Position numbers and translations under genes: made by a program. The notes beneath the pieces are model-generated. The model did no database searches. It saw only the letters and a list, made by a program, of their open reading frames with translations, and was not told the origin of the DNA. A DNA stretch of 17,842 nucleotides, taken from the NCBI RefSeq assembly GCF_014201875.1, contig NZ_JACHFL010000036.1, positions 1 through 17,842 on the forward strand, given 5' to 3'. This document shows, piece by piece, positions 1-8,105 of the stretch (the first letter of the stretch is position 1; each line of letters begins with the position of its first letter). The stretch comes from Deinococcus humi. Lineage in GTDB: Bacteria > Deinococcota > Deinococci > Deinococcales > Deinococcaceae.

Positions 1-945
1 GCCACCACGCTGATGTACGTCGAGCGCTGGGGCAATTTCTCGCTGTCCTGCGCGCCGACGTACTACTTCGGGCGGGCACGCTTCAACAACTGGTCTCACA
101 CCAACCTGGGCTTGGTGGACGGGCGCAAGGCCATTGCCTTCTCGTGCAACCCGTGGTACTACGACTCGGCGGTGCGGGCCACGCCGGGGGTGTACTCGCG
201 TCAACTCAAGTCTCGCCTGACTGAACTGGGCTACAACCGCCCCACCGGTCTCGAGATCGTGGGTGAGAAGACCGGAACCCTGACCGATATTGACGATTAC
301 AACACGCCCGAGCGTCCATGGTATCCGGGATCAGGCCTGAATATGAGCATCGGTCAGGGCGACGTGCTGGTCACGCCCGCGCAATTGATCAAGGTGCTGT
401 CCACGGTCATCAACGAGGGCCAGGAGCGTCCGCTGACCGTGATTCAGACCGAGGGCGGCAAATCCCCCGCGCGGCCCGCACCCACCAGCGTGCTCCAGAA
501 CGGCAACACCGATGTGTTCAGGTTCGTCAAGGAGGGGATGGACTGGACGGTCAGCATTCCCGGCGGCACTGCCAGTACCAAGCTGGGGAAGAACCTCTTT
601 CCGGTGGTTACGGCAGGGAAGACCGGCACTGCCGAGAATGGCGTCAGCGCCCGCCCAGACAAGGGCTACGCCTACACCCACGCGTGGTACGAGGGCTACG
701 GTCCGGTCAATGACCCCACCTTCGCCGTGGTGGCCTTTTTCCAGAACGGCGGCGAGGGCTACGGCCCTGGCATCAACGCCGTCAAGCGCATGTTCGCTGC
801 CCGCTGGTGCGTCAATCTGGACGACAGTCCCAGACTCAGTGCCCTTCCGCTGGATCAGCAGCAACCCTGCCTGGGCGAGCTGGATCACATGCGCGAGGTC
901 TACAAGATTCGCGCGGAGCGCGAGACCGCGGCAGAACAGCCGTAG
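1..945 (+). CDS. Class B penicillin-binding protein (PBP2/MrdA-type transpeptidase), C-terminal part
   Basis: The frame is open from base 1, so the gene begins upstream and only 314 C-terminal residues are present. It encodes the transpeptidase part of a membrane-anchored enzyme that cross-links peptidoglycan stem peptides outside the membrane. Counting codons from base 1, the SxN motif is Ser-Cys-Asn at 48-50 and the KTG motif is Lys-Thr-Gly at about 207-209, followed by TAENG. A Ser-Ile-Gly-Gln-Gly stretch followed by a TPAQL segment (around 340-390) is typical of elongation-type PBP2. The SxxK serine motif and the N-terminal pedestal are expected upstream of the window. The C-terminus is a short charged helix. 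It ends convergently with the PEGA gene. An FtsI-like paralogue is possible, but the SIGQG and wide SCN segments favour PBP2. Confidence 0.9.
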   Translation, partial: ATTLMYVERWGNFSLSCAPTYYFGRARFNNWSHTNLGLVDGRKAIAFSCNPWYYDSAVRATPGVYSRQLKSRLTELGYNRPTGLEIVGEKTGTLTDIDDYNTPERPWYPGSGLNMSIGQGDVLVTPAQLIKVLSTVINEGQERPLTVIQTEGGKSPARPAPTSVLQNGNTDVFRFVKEGMDWTVSIPGGTASTKLGKNLFPVVTAGKTGTAENGVSARPDKGYAYTHAWYEGYGPVNDPTFAVVAFFQNGGEGYGPGINAVKRMFAARWCVNLDDSPRLSALPLDQQQPCLGELDHMREVYKIRAERETAAEQP

Positions 946-948
946 CCC

Positions 949-1031
949 CTGAAGGCCTGTCGAGGCCAGCCCATTCGTAGGAACGCAGCATTTCGTCGTG
1001 TTGCCTTCACTGCGTCTGGACAGGCCTTCAG
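949..1031. repeat. Perfect 13-bp inverted repeat between convergent genes
   Basis: CTGAAGGCCTGTC at 949-961 is exactly repeated in inverted orientation at 1019-1031, with 57 bases between. The right arm overlaps the stop codon of the minus-strand PEGA gene. There is no T-tract, so it is not a classic intrinsic terminator, but it could fold in both convergent transcripts. The left arm also contains a smaller nested hairpin (GGCCT-GTCG-AGGCC). Confidence 0.6.
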
Positions 1032-1954
1032 CGCACGCTGCAGGTGAACTCCGGCACGCTGCGGCACACGATGGTGGTGTCCTCGCGGACCTTGACGCGC
1101 ACCAGCAGGGTTTCAGTCCGCAGGGCCGGGTCCAGTGGCACCACGTTGATGTTGTTTACGCCGGGGAGGACCCGCACGCGCAGCGGCGTTGTACCCGCGC
1201 CCTGCCCATTGATCAACACGCGGGCGGGCCTGTCGCTGTCCACCCGCAGGATGCCCGTCTCAGGCCGCAATTCGGCCGTGACCCTGACGGTGGCGTCTGG
1301 TTGGACATTGACAGCCTGCGATACGGTGTCGAAGCCTGAGCGCGACACCGATACCGTCACCTGTCCCTCGGGAACGTCGCGCAGAGTCAGTGGGGCGGTT
1401 CCCACGCGGCGGCCGTTGATCCGCACGTCTGCGCCGGGGCGTGACGCCGTGACCTCCAGCGTCCCGAAATTCACCACGCGGTAGACCGTGGTGGACACGG
1501 TATAGCTTCCAGCGGGCAGGCCAGCCGCATTCTGCTGCACCACGCGCGCCACATCGTCCAGGGTACGTGCGCCCGCCGCTGCGCCCAGCTCAAGCGGGGC
1601 CAGGCTGGTCACAGTGAAGACCTGCGTGAAGCCCGCCGTTGCTGGCAACGCCAAGGACACCGGAGTGTCTGCTGAAACGGCGCCCACCGGAATGATCTGG
1701 GCGCCACCGGACTGCGGCACCACCACGGCTGTCACAAAGGCAGGCCGGTCGCTGCGAATTTGCAGGGCTGCCGGGCCAGGCGCCCGGTAGAGCCCACTTT
1801 CGCCGGTGGCCGCCGCCACGGGGGCAGGGGTCAGGGTGGCCTGCACCTGCACCTGTGCTCCAGCCTGCGCCCGCAAGGGTGCAGGCACACAGGCGACCAG
1901 CAGGCCGGTGAGCAAGGTGCCCAGAGACAGCAGGCGGACGGCGCGGGGAGTCAT
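1028..1954 (-). CDS. Exported PEGA-domain protein
   Basis: 308 residues from the ATG at 1954. The start is chosen because TATGCT lies exactly 6 nt upstream and because a hydrophobic signal peptide (about residues 5-30) follows at once. The signal contains Leu-Val-Ala-Cys, a possible lipobox, and further on an ALRAQA-like signal peptidase I site, so it is either a lipoprotein or a secreted protein. A beta-rich N-terminal part (about 50-150) resembles the DUF4384 type found before PEGA domains. Two tandem PEGA repeats follow, with ADVRINGRRVGTAPL and ARVLINGQGAGTTPL as matching cores. PEGA domains are small surface or periplasmic modules of unknown ligand, common in Deinococcus envelope proteins. 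The C-terminus has two Cys about ten residues apart that could form a disulfide. A role in the envelope is inference only. Confidence 0.8.
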   Translation of the reverse strand: MTPRAVRLLSLGTLLTGLLVACVPAPLRAQAGAQVQVQATLTPAPVAAATGESGLYRAPGPAALQIRSDRPAFVTAVVVPQSGGAQIIPVGAVSADTPVSLALPATAGFTQVFTVTSLAPLELGAAAGARTLDDVARVVQQNAAGLPAGSYTVSTTVYRVVNFGTLEVTASRPGADVRINGRRVGTAPLTLRDVPEGQVTVSVSRSGFDTVSQAVNVQPDATVRVTAELRPETGILRVDSDRPARVLINGQGAGTTPLRVRVLPGVNNINVVPLDPALRTETLLVRVKVREDTTIVCRSVPEFTCSVR

Positions 1955-1960
1955 GCCTAC

Positions 1961-1966
1961 AGCATA
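1961..1966 (-). promoter_or_regulatory. -10 box of leaderless promoter for the PEGA gene
   Basis: On the minus strand TATGCT is followed by 6 nt and then ATG (1954), placing transcription start at or next to the A of the start codon. No convincing -35 box or Shine-Dalgarno sequence is visible. Confidence 0.6.
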
Positions 1967-2002
1967 GGAGATTGCCACCGCGTCAATCGGCATCCACACA
2001 CC

Positions 2003-2034
2003 AAAAAACTGACCCCGGAAACAACCGGAGTCAG
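2003..2034 (-). terminator. Rho-independent terminator of the 165-aa exported protein gene
   Basis: Read on the minus strand: CTGACTCCGG, loop TTGTTT, CCGGGGTCAG, then six T. The stem is 10 bp with one G-U type mismatch. It sits 26 bases after the stop at 2060 and separates this gene from the PEGA gene downstream. Confidence 0.9.
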
Positions 2035-2059
2035 CAGGAGTGTCCTGGGTTCAAAAGGT

Positions 2060-2557
<498 letters not shown>

Positions 2558-2567
2558 AACGTCGGTC

Positions 2568-2573
2568 ATCTTA
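2568..2573 (-). promoter_or_regulatory. Possible -10 box for the 165-aa exported protein gene
   Basis: TAAGAT on the minus strand lies 10 nt before the ATG at 2557, which would give a leader of only a few nucleotides. No Shine-Dalgarno is seen. This supports starting at 2557 rather than 2569. Confidence 0.4.
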
Positions 2574-2623
2574 GGCCGTACCCTGGCAGGCGTCCACGTC
2601 CCTCCCCACCGATTCAACGTTGC

Positions 2624-2641
2624 GTAAAGGCAATGTAAAGG
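2624..2641 (+). repeat. Tandem GTAAAGG repeat in the divergent intergenic region
   Basis: GTAAAGG occurs at 2624-2630 and 2635-2641, an 11-base period close to one helical turn. It lies between two divergent envelope genes, just before the start at 2655. The second copy also forms part of the AAAGGAG ribosome-binding site of the propeller gene, so the repeat may be coincidental. Confidence 0.3.
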
Positions 2642-2654
2642 AGCTTACCTTCAG

Positions 2655-4418
2655 ATGAGGAACCCCCTGTCCAGCCCCCCCGGAAAATCCATCGTTCTGA
2701 CACTCGGTTTACTGTGCTCTGGCGCAGTTTTCTCAGGTGCCCAGGCCCAGGCCGTCCCGGCCCAGAGTGCCCCCGCCGCCCTGCCCGCCTCCCAGTTCAA
2801 GGCCCCCAAAATCGACTGGTCCAAGGAGTTGCGCGTGATTTCAGGCGTCTCGGTGGCGCCGGGTGGGGACCTGGTGTTCATTGGGAGCGACGCCCGCATC
2901 CACCGCACCGATGCCGACGGTAACGAGCGGTGGAACTATGCGGCGGGTGATCTGGGGCGCGCGTACCCGGTCATCACCCCGCAGGGCGGCGTGATTGCGG
3001 CCAGTTACGACGACTCGGTCTACGCGCTGGACCCGGCGGGCAAACTGCTGTGGAAGATCCGATTGGACGGCGATATCTTCGCCACCCCTGCCCTGCGTCC
3101 CGACGGCAGCGTGATCGTTGCCACAGCTGGTGGCACCGTCCATGCCCTGAGCGCCGAGGGCAAGACGCTGTGGACCTTGAAGGCCGGAGCGCCGGTGTTC
3201 AGCAGTCCGGCCATCGCGCGGGACGGCACCATCTACCTGGGCACCCAGGGCAGTCAATTCCTTGCGCTGACCCCGGACGGCAAGCTGAAATGGAGCTTTC
3301 GCGCTGGCTCGCTGGTGTTCAGCAGTCCAGCCATCGATGCGGCCGGCAACCTCTATTTCGGCTCCAGTGACCGCAAGCTGTACTCGCTGGACCCGGCGGG
3401 CGGACTGCGCTGGACCCGGCAGACCGGACTGTTCGTGAATGCCAGCCCGATCGTGACCAGCAAGGGGCTGGTGGTGGTGGGCAGCTACGACGGTAGGGTC
3501 TATGCGGTGCGGGCGGACGGTCAGGATGCCTGGACCTACGTCGCCGGAGCGCCCGTCACCGCTCCTGCCGCCGAACTCAGCGATGGGACGGTGGTCGTGC
3601 CCGATCTGGGCGGCACGCTGCATGCCATCGGCACGGCGGGCCAGCCCCTGTGGCAACTGGGAACCGGCAAGAAGATGGATCTGGGCGTCACGGTCAGCGA
3701 CGCGGGCACGCTGTACTTCGTGACCGAGGGTGGACGGCTGAACGCTCTGAAGGGCCAGCGTCCGCTGGCGGTGGGGCCGTGGACCACCTTCCATGCCCAG
3801 CCCAGCGCCGTGGGACGCGCGCCCAGCCCGCAGGAACTGGAGGCGGCCACTCAGTCACGCCAGCGCGCCGCAAGTGCAGTGCTGGCCGCCCTCACGCCGC
3901 TGGCCCCGGTGGCCACCGCTCCCGCCCCTGCGCCCACAGCGCCCGTCCCCACTGCGCCGACAGCGCAGGTGCCGCCTGCCAATTCGGCCCCCTCGCAACC
4001 GGCGTCGCCACAACCTGCCCCCCCCGCCCTACCGCAGCCCATTCCGGTGCTGACGCCGCAGCAGCAGGCCATTGTCGCCGCCGGCGTGGCCCGCGCTGAG
4101 AACGGTCAGATCTACCTGCCGCTGAGCTCAAGTGCCGGAGCGCTGGGCCTGGCCGTCAGCAGCGTGACGCCGCGCACCGCCAACGTTCTGGTGGACGGCT
4201 CCCTGCTGCCCGTGACCGTGCGGGTCTTCAACAATGTGCCCTTTGTGCCGCTTGCGGCGCTGGCCGGCCTGCCCACCACGGCTGCCCGACTGGACCTGAG
4301 TCCCGCACCGGCCGTGACCCTGACCCGCGCGGGCCAGGACATCACTTTCCCCATTAGCTTGGTCCAGCTCGTACCCCTGCGTCAGAAGCCGGAATTTCCA
4401 GGTGTGCTGAAGAAGTAG
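2655..4418 (+). CDS. Exported PQQ-like beta-propeller protein with C-terminal stalk domain
   Basis: 587 residues. The start ATG is preceded by AAAGGAG (ending 11 nt upstream) and followed by a signal peptide with a likely cut after Ala-Gln-Ala near residue 32. Residues 60-370 form about eight repeats of roughly 40 residues, each with a D/G-x-L/V-Y-A-L-x-x-x-G-x-x-x-W pattern, as in PQQ-dependent dehydrogenase or BamB-like propellers. PQQ-binding or metal-binding catalytic residues are not evident, so a scaffold or binding role is more likely than an enzyme. Residues 390-475 are a Pro/Ala-rich linker. Residues 485-580 resemble the copper-amine-oxidase N-terminal (stalk) domain, often a cell-surface module. 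BamB itself is shorter and has no such tail. Likely located in the periplasm or cell surface. It ends with its own terminator. Confidence 0.85.
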   Translation: MRNPLSSPPGKSIVLTLGLLCSGAVFSGAQAQAVPAQSAPAALPASQFKAPKIDWSKELRVISGVSVAPGGDLVFIGSDARIHRTDADGNERWNYAAGDLGRAYPVITPQGGVIAASYDDSVYALDPAGKLLWKIRLDGDIFATPALRPDGSVIVATAGGTVHALSAEGKTLWTLKAGAPVFSSPAIARDGTIYLGTQGSQFLALTPDGKLKWSFRAGSLVFSSPAIDAAGNLYFGSSDRKLYSLDPAGGLRWTRQTGLFVNASPIVTSKGLVVVGSYDGRVYAVRADGQDAWTYVAGAPVTAPAAELSDGTVVVPDLGGTLHAIGTAGQPLWQLGTGKKMDLGVTVSDAGTLYFVTEGGRLNALKGQRPLAVGPWTTFHAQPSAVGRAPSPQELEAATQSRQRAASAVLAALTPLAPVATAPAPAPTAPVPTAPTAQVPPANSAPSQPASPQPAPPALPQPIPVLTPQQQAIVAAGVARAENGQIYLPLSSSAGALGLAVSSVTPRTANVLVDGSLLPVTVRVFNNVPFVPLAALAGLPTTAARLDLSPAPAVTLTRAGQDITFPISLVQLVPLRQKPEFPGVLKK

Positions 4419-4444
4419 CGCCCCCGGGCCGCTTGAAGAATGGG

Positions 4445-4474
4445 AACACCCGCCGGTCATGGCGGGTGTTTCTT
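4445..4474 (+). terminator. Terminator after the beta-propeller gene
   Basis: AACACCCGCC, loop GGTCAT, GGCGGGTGTT, followed by TCTT. The stem is a perfect 10 bp and begins 27 bases after the stop at 4418. The T-tract is short. The hairpin is symmetric, so it may also end the convergent minus-strand transcript that stops at 4543. Confidence 0.8.
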
Positions 4475-4542
4475 GTGCCAACAGGCCGCTGATTCAGCTG
4501 GAGCGCTTCAACCGGATATTGTCACCCTCATTGCTCGCCTGT

Positions 4543-5022
4543 CTATTGCCGGCGCGCCTGATCGGGAACCAGCAGGGTTCGGAGGGCCAGATTGCCGCCC
4601 CACACGCCCCGCAGACCGTTCTGAATCGCCGAGTCACGCACTGCCACGTACAGTGCGGGCGGCATATTGACCGATGGGTAGACGCCGGTGGGTCCCGTCG
4701 GTGTGACGCGCAGATCCAGCGGAAAACCCAGCGCCACGGTAGCGATCAGCACGCCGCCAAGAGCCAGCCCGCCCACCCCACCGGCCAGCAGATGCCACGG
4801 CTCTACCGCCGGATGAGGCAGCAGTCGAGAGATCACCACGGCGCTGCCCAGGCCCAGCACGGTCGCTGCCACGGCACTGATGAGCGGGCTCCCTAGCGCC
4901 CCCACCAGAAAACAGATGGTGACGCCCAGCAGACCCCAGGCCAGTCCGGCCAGACCGCGCCGCGCTCCCAGCGCGGTCATCACGGCCCACAGGGTCACGA
5001 GCAGGGCATCGAACCAGGTCAT
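4543..5022 (-). CDS. CvpA-like multi-pass membrane protein
   Basis: 159 residues from the ATG at 5022. An in-frame GTG one codon earlier (5025) sits 7 nt after TACACT and could be the true leaderless start. Four hydrophobic segments are visible (about residues 3-20, 24-44, 47-66 and 78-98), followed by a polar tail of about 60 residues. The first helix with Asp-Ala-Leu-Leu and the Gly-x-Arg-Arg-Gly-Leu turn between helices 1 and 2 resembles the CvpA family (about 160 residues, four helices), known from colicin V production and envelope maintenance. The match is by pattern only. The gene is alone in its orientation here, between the propeller gene and a response regulator. Alternative: an unrelated small Deinococcus membrane protein. 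Confidence 0.7.
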   Translation of the reverse strand: MTWFDALLVTLWAVMTALGARRGLAGLAWGLLGVTICFLVGALGSPLISAVAATVLGLGSAVVISRLLPHPAVEPWHLLAGGVGGLALGGVLIATVALGFPLDLRVTPTGPTGVYPSVNMPPALYVAVRDSAIQNGLRGVWGGNLALRTLLVPDQARRQ

Positions 5023-5032
5023 CACGCCCACG

Positions 5033-5038
5033 AGTGTA
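5033..5038 (-). promoter_or_regulatory. -10 box for the CvpA-like gene
   Basis: TACACT on the minus strand, 7 nt before an in-frame GTG (5025) and 10 nt before the ATG (5022). This fits leaderless or almost leaderless transcription. The -35 region is poor. Confidence 0.55.
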
Positions 5039-5136
5039 ACGGCCCGGCCCTTACAGATTGTTTGCAAGCCTCTCAGGTTTGTGTGCCCAACTCCGTGAGG
5101 ACGGTGGATAACAACCTGCCGCAGGCCGCGGTACCC

Positions 5137-5158
5137 AGGAGGTAAAGGTAGGCCTCCT
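5137..5158. promoter_or_regulatory. Inverted repeat upstream of the response regulator (possible operator)
   Basis: AGGAGG (5137-5142) and CCTCCT (5153-5158) form an inverted repeat with a 10-base centre, spanning about -60 to -39 relative to the inferred start of transcription at 5197. An 11-base palindrome CCTGCCGCAGG (5115-5125) lies just before it. Autoregulation is inference. Confidence 0.3.
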
Positions 5159-5183
5159 TCCTCATCTTCTCTCCGGATGGGCC

Positions 5184-5189
5184 TAGACT
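5184..5189 (+). promoter_or_regulatory. -10 box of leaderless promoter for the response regulator
   Basis: TAGACT followed by 7 nt and ATG (5197). No Shine-Dalgarno precedes the start, which supports a leaderless mRNA. Confidence 0.65.
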
Positions 5190-5196
5190 GAACCCT

Positions 5197-5841
<645 letters not shown>

Positions 5842-5926
5842 GCGGCGTGGGCGAAGTGGGGCAGACGTTCACGTTCCCAGCGTCGCTGGCCCCGTCACTT
5901 TCCGGGCGGGTTGCGAACGGGAGTGG

Positions 5927-6097
5927 GTGCTGAACAGTGCGGAGGCTGATCTGGCCTACACCGAACAGGCATTTCCCGAATGCCCGTCCTGCCCCCATCG
6001 CGTCGAACCGGAGGGTGGGCCACCGTTCTGTACCCTGCGTCCCCGGAGCGCGCCGCACCCCTTCGCCGCACTGGCCGGGCTGATCATTCCAGAGTAG
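5927..6097 (+). CDS. Tiny CxxC protein, possible zinc-binding, unknown function
   Basis: 56 residues if translation starts at the GTG at 5927, which has GGGAG three bases upstream (rather close). The same frame is open back to a TTG at 5834, inside the end of the response regulator gene, so the start is uncertain. The protein has Cys-Pro-Ser-Cys-Pro-His, then a third Cys 13 residues after the second one (PFC), giving three Cys and one His that could hold one metal ion. The rest is short and Pro/Ala-rich. The stop at 6097 overlaps the -10 box of the next gene. That overlap, and the coding-like composition, support a real gene, but I cannot name a family. Confidence 0.5.
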   Translation: MLNSAEADLAYTEQAFPECPSCPHRVEPEGGPPFCTLRPRSAPHPFAALAGLIIPE

Positions 6098-6100
6098 GGT
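6095..6100 (+). promoter_or_regulatory. -10 box of leaderless promoter for the beta-lactamase-like gene
   Basis: TAGGGT (its TAG is the stop codon of the preceding small gene) is followed by 7 nt and ATG (6108). This favours the ATG over the in-frame GTG at 6099. Confidence 0.5.
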
Positions 6101-6107
6101 GGCTGGA

Positions 6108-6971
6108 ATGGCAGAACAGCAGTTGCGGACCCCCTCTCCCTTCCTTTCCGATCTTCGTGCCCAGGGCTATGCGGGGGAGGTGGGGCTTCGCGTCTGCGAT
6201 CTCGCGGGGCAGGAATTGTTTGCGCTGAATCCGGAGCGGGTTTTCCCGGCCGCCAGCACGATCAAGGTGCCGCTGTTGATCCTGGCGCTGGAATGGGTGC
6301 AGACGGGGCGACTACGCCTAGAGGACCGCGTCACCCTGGCGGCGTCTGATCGCGTGCCAGGTGCAGGCGTCCTGCACGAGCTGGGGCCTGGCCTGGCGCT
6401 CAGCTGGCTCGACGTGCTGACCCTGATGATCATCGTCAGCGACAACACTGCCACCAATCTGGTGATCGAAGTGCTGGGCGTGGAGGCCGTCAACGCCTGG
6501 CTGGACACCCACGGCTTCTCTCAGACCCGGCTGATCGGCAAGCTGCAACTGCCTCCTGCGGAACGCAACGCCGCCCAGCGTCGGGGGGAGCGCAACCGCA
6601 CCAGCGCGCTGGAACAGACTGACCTGCTGGGCCGCCTGGTGCGGGGCGAGCTGCTGGACGCGGCCCACACGGCCCTGGCCCTCGACATCCTGGAACGGCA
6701 GCAACTCCGGGATCTGATCGGGCGGGGGCTGCCGCGTGCGGAAAATGGGGAGCTCCTGTACCGTCTGGCCAGCAAGAGTGGCGAACTGGACGGCGTGCAC
6801 CACGACGTGGGCGTGCTGTATACCCCGCGTCCCCTGCTGATTGCCCTGCTCACCGAGGGCGGCGCGGATCGCCGTGAACTGCCCGGCAACCGTGACGTGA
6901 ATCTGCTCTCGGAAGCGCTGTGGCCGCTGCTGGCGACACTGGGTCAGGTCTTCACAAACGGGGACATTTAA
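6108..6971 (+). CDS. Class A beta-lactamase-like serine hydrolase, apparently cytoplasmic
   Basis: 287 residues, the size of a class A beta-lactamase. Motifs in order: Ser50-Thr-Ile-Lys53 (SxxK nucleophile motif), Ser111-Asp-Asn113 (SDN loop) and Lys223-Ser-Gly225 (KTG-type). The omega-loop that normally carries Glu166-x-x-Leu-Asn170 is replaced here by an Arg-rich stretch around Glu152-Arg-Asn154, so the deacylating glutamate is uncertain. There is no signal peptide or membrane helix at the N-terminus, unlike periplasmic beta-lactamases. This fits the Beta-lactamase2 family of serine hydrolases, whose substrates are often unknown. Antibiotic resistance should not be assumed. It follows the tiny CxxC gene by 10 bases and has its own leaderless promoter. 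Confidence 0.85.
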   Translation: MAEQQLRTPSPFLSDLRAQGYAGEVGLRVCDLAGQELFALNPERVFPAASTIKVPLLILALEWVQTGRLRLEDRVTLAASDRVPGAGVLHELGPGLALSWLDVLTLMIIVSDNTATNLVIEVLGVEAVNAWLDTHGFSQTRLIGKLQLPPAERNAAQRRGERNRTSALEQTDLLGRLVRGELLDAAHTALALDILERQQLRDLIGRGLPRAENGELLYRLASKSGELDGVHHDVGVLYTPRPLLIALLTEGGADRRELPGNRDVNLLSEALWPLLATLGQVFTNGDI

Positions 6972-6992
6972 CCGCCCGGTCAGGCGCATCAT

Positions 6993-7010
6993 GACACTTG
7001 CCGAAGTGTC
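6993..7010. repeat. Hairpin without T-tract after the beta-lactamase-like gene
   Basis: GACACTT, loop GCCG, AAGTGTC: a perfect 7-bp stem starting 21 bases after the stop at 6971. No run of T follows on either strand, so it is a weak terminator or an mRNA 3' end structure. The rest of the 217-base gap up to 7189 contains only candidate -10 boxes (TATGCT at 7092, TACGGT at 7107) without good -35 partners. Confidence 0.4.
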
Positions 7011-7188
7011 GCTGGATCAGCCGTTCCAGAAGGCGCGCCGAGTGCGATGCAGACGGTATCAAGGGCCGCCGAGAGCGGGTTTGCTGCGTGCTATGCTGCT
7101 CGCCGATACGGTCTGATGAACAGCTTGTCGGCATAAGCCCTGAATGGTGCAGGACATCTGGCCATTTCATGTGTGAGGGAGAAAGAAC

Positions 7189-8052
7189 GTGGAGAGAAAC
7201 GACGCTGTAATGCCGTGGGTTGCCATCGTGTGTGCGGCCATCATGTGGATCCTGCTGCTGTTCCTGTTCAACAAGGAGACCGCGCCGGAACCGGTCACGG
7301 TCGACCCAGCCGTCGTGGCGAACATCAGCAAGGAATACCCGACGATTGGCAAGGAGATCTACACCTCTGCTGGGTGTGTGGGCTGCCACGGCGCGGAGGG
7401 TCAGGGCGGTGTGGGACCAGCGCTGGCCGGCGACGAGAAGATTCTGAAAGACCCGGTGTACGTACACAACATCGTGGTGAACGGCAAGGGGGCCATGCCC
7501 GCCTTCGGCGAGAAGCTCAAGGAAAACGAGATCTACGCCGTCGCCAACTATGTGCTGAACTCCTGGGGCAACAAGGAAGACGATCTGCTGACGCCGGCCA
7601 CCGTGGCCGAGAGCCAGACCAAGGTCGATCCGGCCGTTCTCAAGAACCGCAGCCGTCTCGTGCCCGAGGACATCAAGCTCCCCGAGATCTTCCTGGCCAC
7701 CTTCATCATGGTGCTGCTCACCTACGGTCTGATCGGACTGTATAGCGTCTGGACCGAGGGAACCGAGCTGCATCCCGGGATTCACAAGGTGCGTTCGACG
7801 CCTATCGCCATGCTGGGCATGGTCACCACGCTGGGCCTGATTCTCCTCTTCAGTGTGCTGTTCGCCCGTCAGATGGTCATTGACTACGCGGGCTGGGGTG
7901 CCAACGAACCCGTGATGCCCAACGTAACTGCTGAGGGCTTCTACGCCGCCATGATCATTCTGCTGCTGGCACTGGCCGTGGGCCTGTACAAGAAGTTCTT
8001 CATGGACGGCGAGGTGCTGGTCGAGGACGCGAGCGGCGAATTCCCCTGGTAA
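7189..8052 (+). CDS. Membrane-bound cytochrome c subunit of a bc-type complex
   Basis: 287 residues from a GTG with a good Shine-Dalgarno (GAGGGAG, 7 nt spacing); an ATG at 7210 is the alternative. Residues 8-28 are a membrane helix. Residues 50-128 form a single-haem cytochrome c domain with Cys63-Val-Gly-Cys66-His67 and a probable axial Met103 (GAMPAFG). Three more hydrophobic helices follow at about 167-188, 205-227 and 247-266. This subunit passes electrons from the Rieske protein to soluble cytochrome c or the terminal oxidase. It is first in a three-gene operon with the Rieske and cytochrome b genes, like fbcC of the Thermus thermophilus complex. A separate small fbcD-like gene, which I recall from Thermus, is not present here; its helices could be part of this C-terminus (inference). 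Confidence 0.88.
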   Translation: MERNDAVMPWVAIVCAAIMWILLLFLFNKETAPEPVTVDPAVVANISKEYPTIGKEIYTSAGCVGCHGAEGQGGVGPALAGDEKILKDPVYVHNIVVNGKGAMPAFGEKLKENEIYAVANYVLNSWGNKEDDLLTPATVAESQTKVDPAVLKNRSRLVPEDIKLPEIFLATFIMVLLTYGLIGLYSVWTEGTELHPGIHKVRSTPIAMLGMVTTLGLILLFSVLFARQMVIDYAGWGANEPVMPNVTAEGFYAAMIILLLALAVGLYKKFFMDGEVLVEDASGEFPW

Positions 8053-8105
8053 GCCCATCACTCAGCTCTGTGCCCCCTGCAATCTCTTTCAGTGAGGTTT
8101 GAACC

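Noticed and set aside
331..888. Long antisense frame over the penicillin-binding protein gene
   Set aside because: GC-rich shadow of a clearly coding plus-strand gene; no start signal or family resemblance.
2841..3794. 317-codon minus-strand frame inside the beta-propeller gene
   Set aside because: Mirror of the repeats of the real gene, rich in Arg/Gln/His as expected from antisense codons; no promoter or motif.
5877..5889. 13-base palindrome CCAGCGTCGCTGG after the response regulator
   Set aside because: Short, within possible coding sequence upstream of the tiny gene, and such GC palindromes are common by chance in this base composition.
6952..8061. 369-codon minus-strand frame over the cytochrome c gene
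   Set aside because: The plus strand encodes an unmistakable CxxCH protein with a ribosome-binding site; the antisense product is His/Gln-rich low-complexity.
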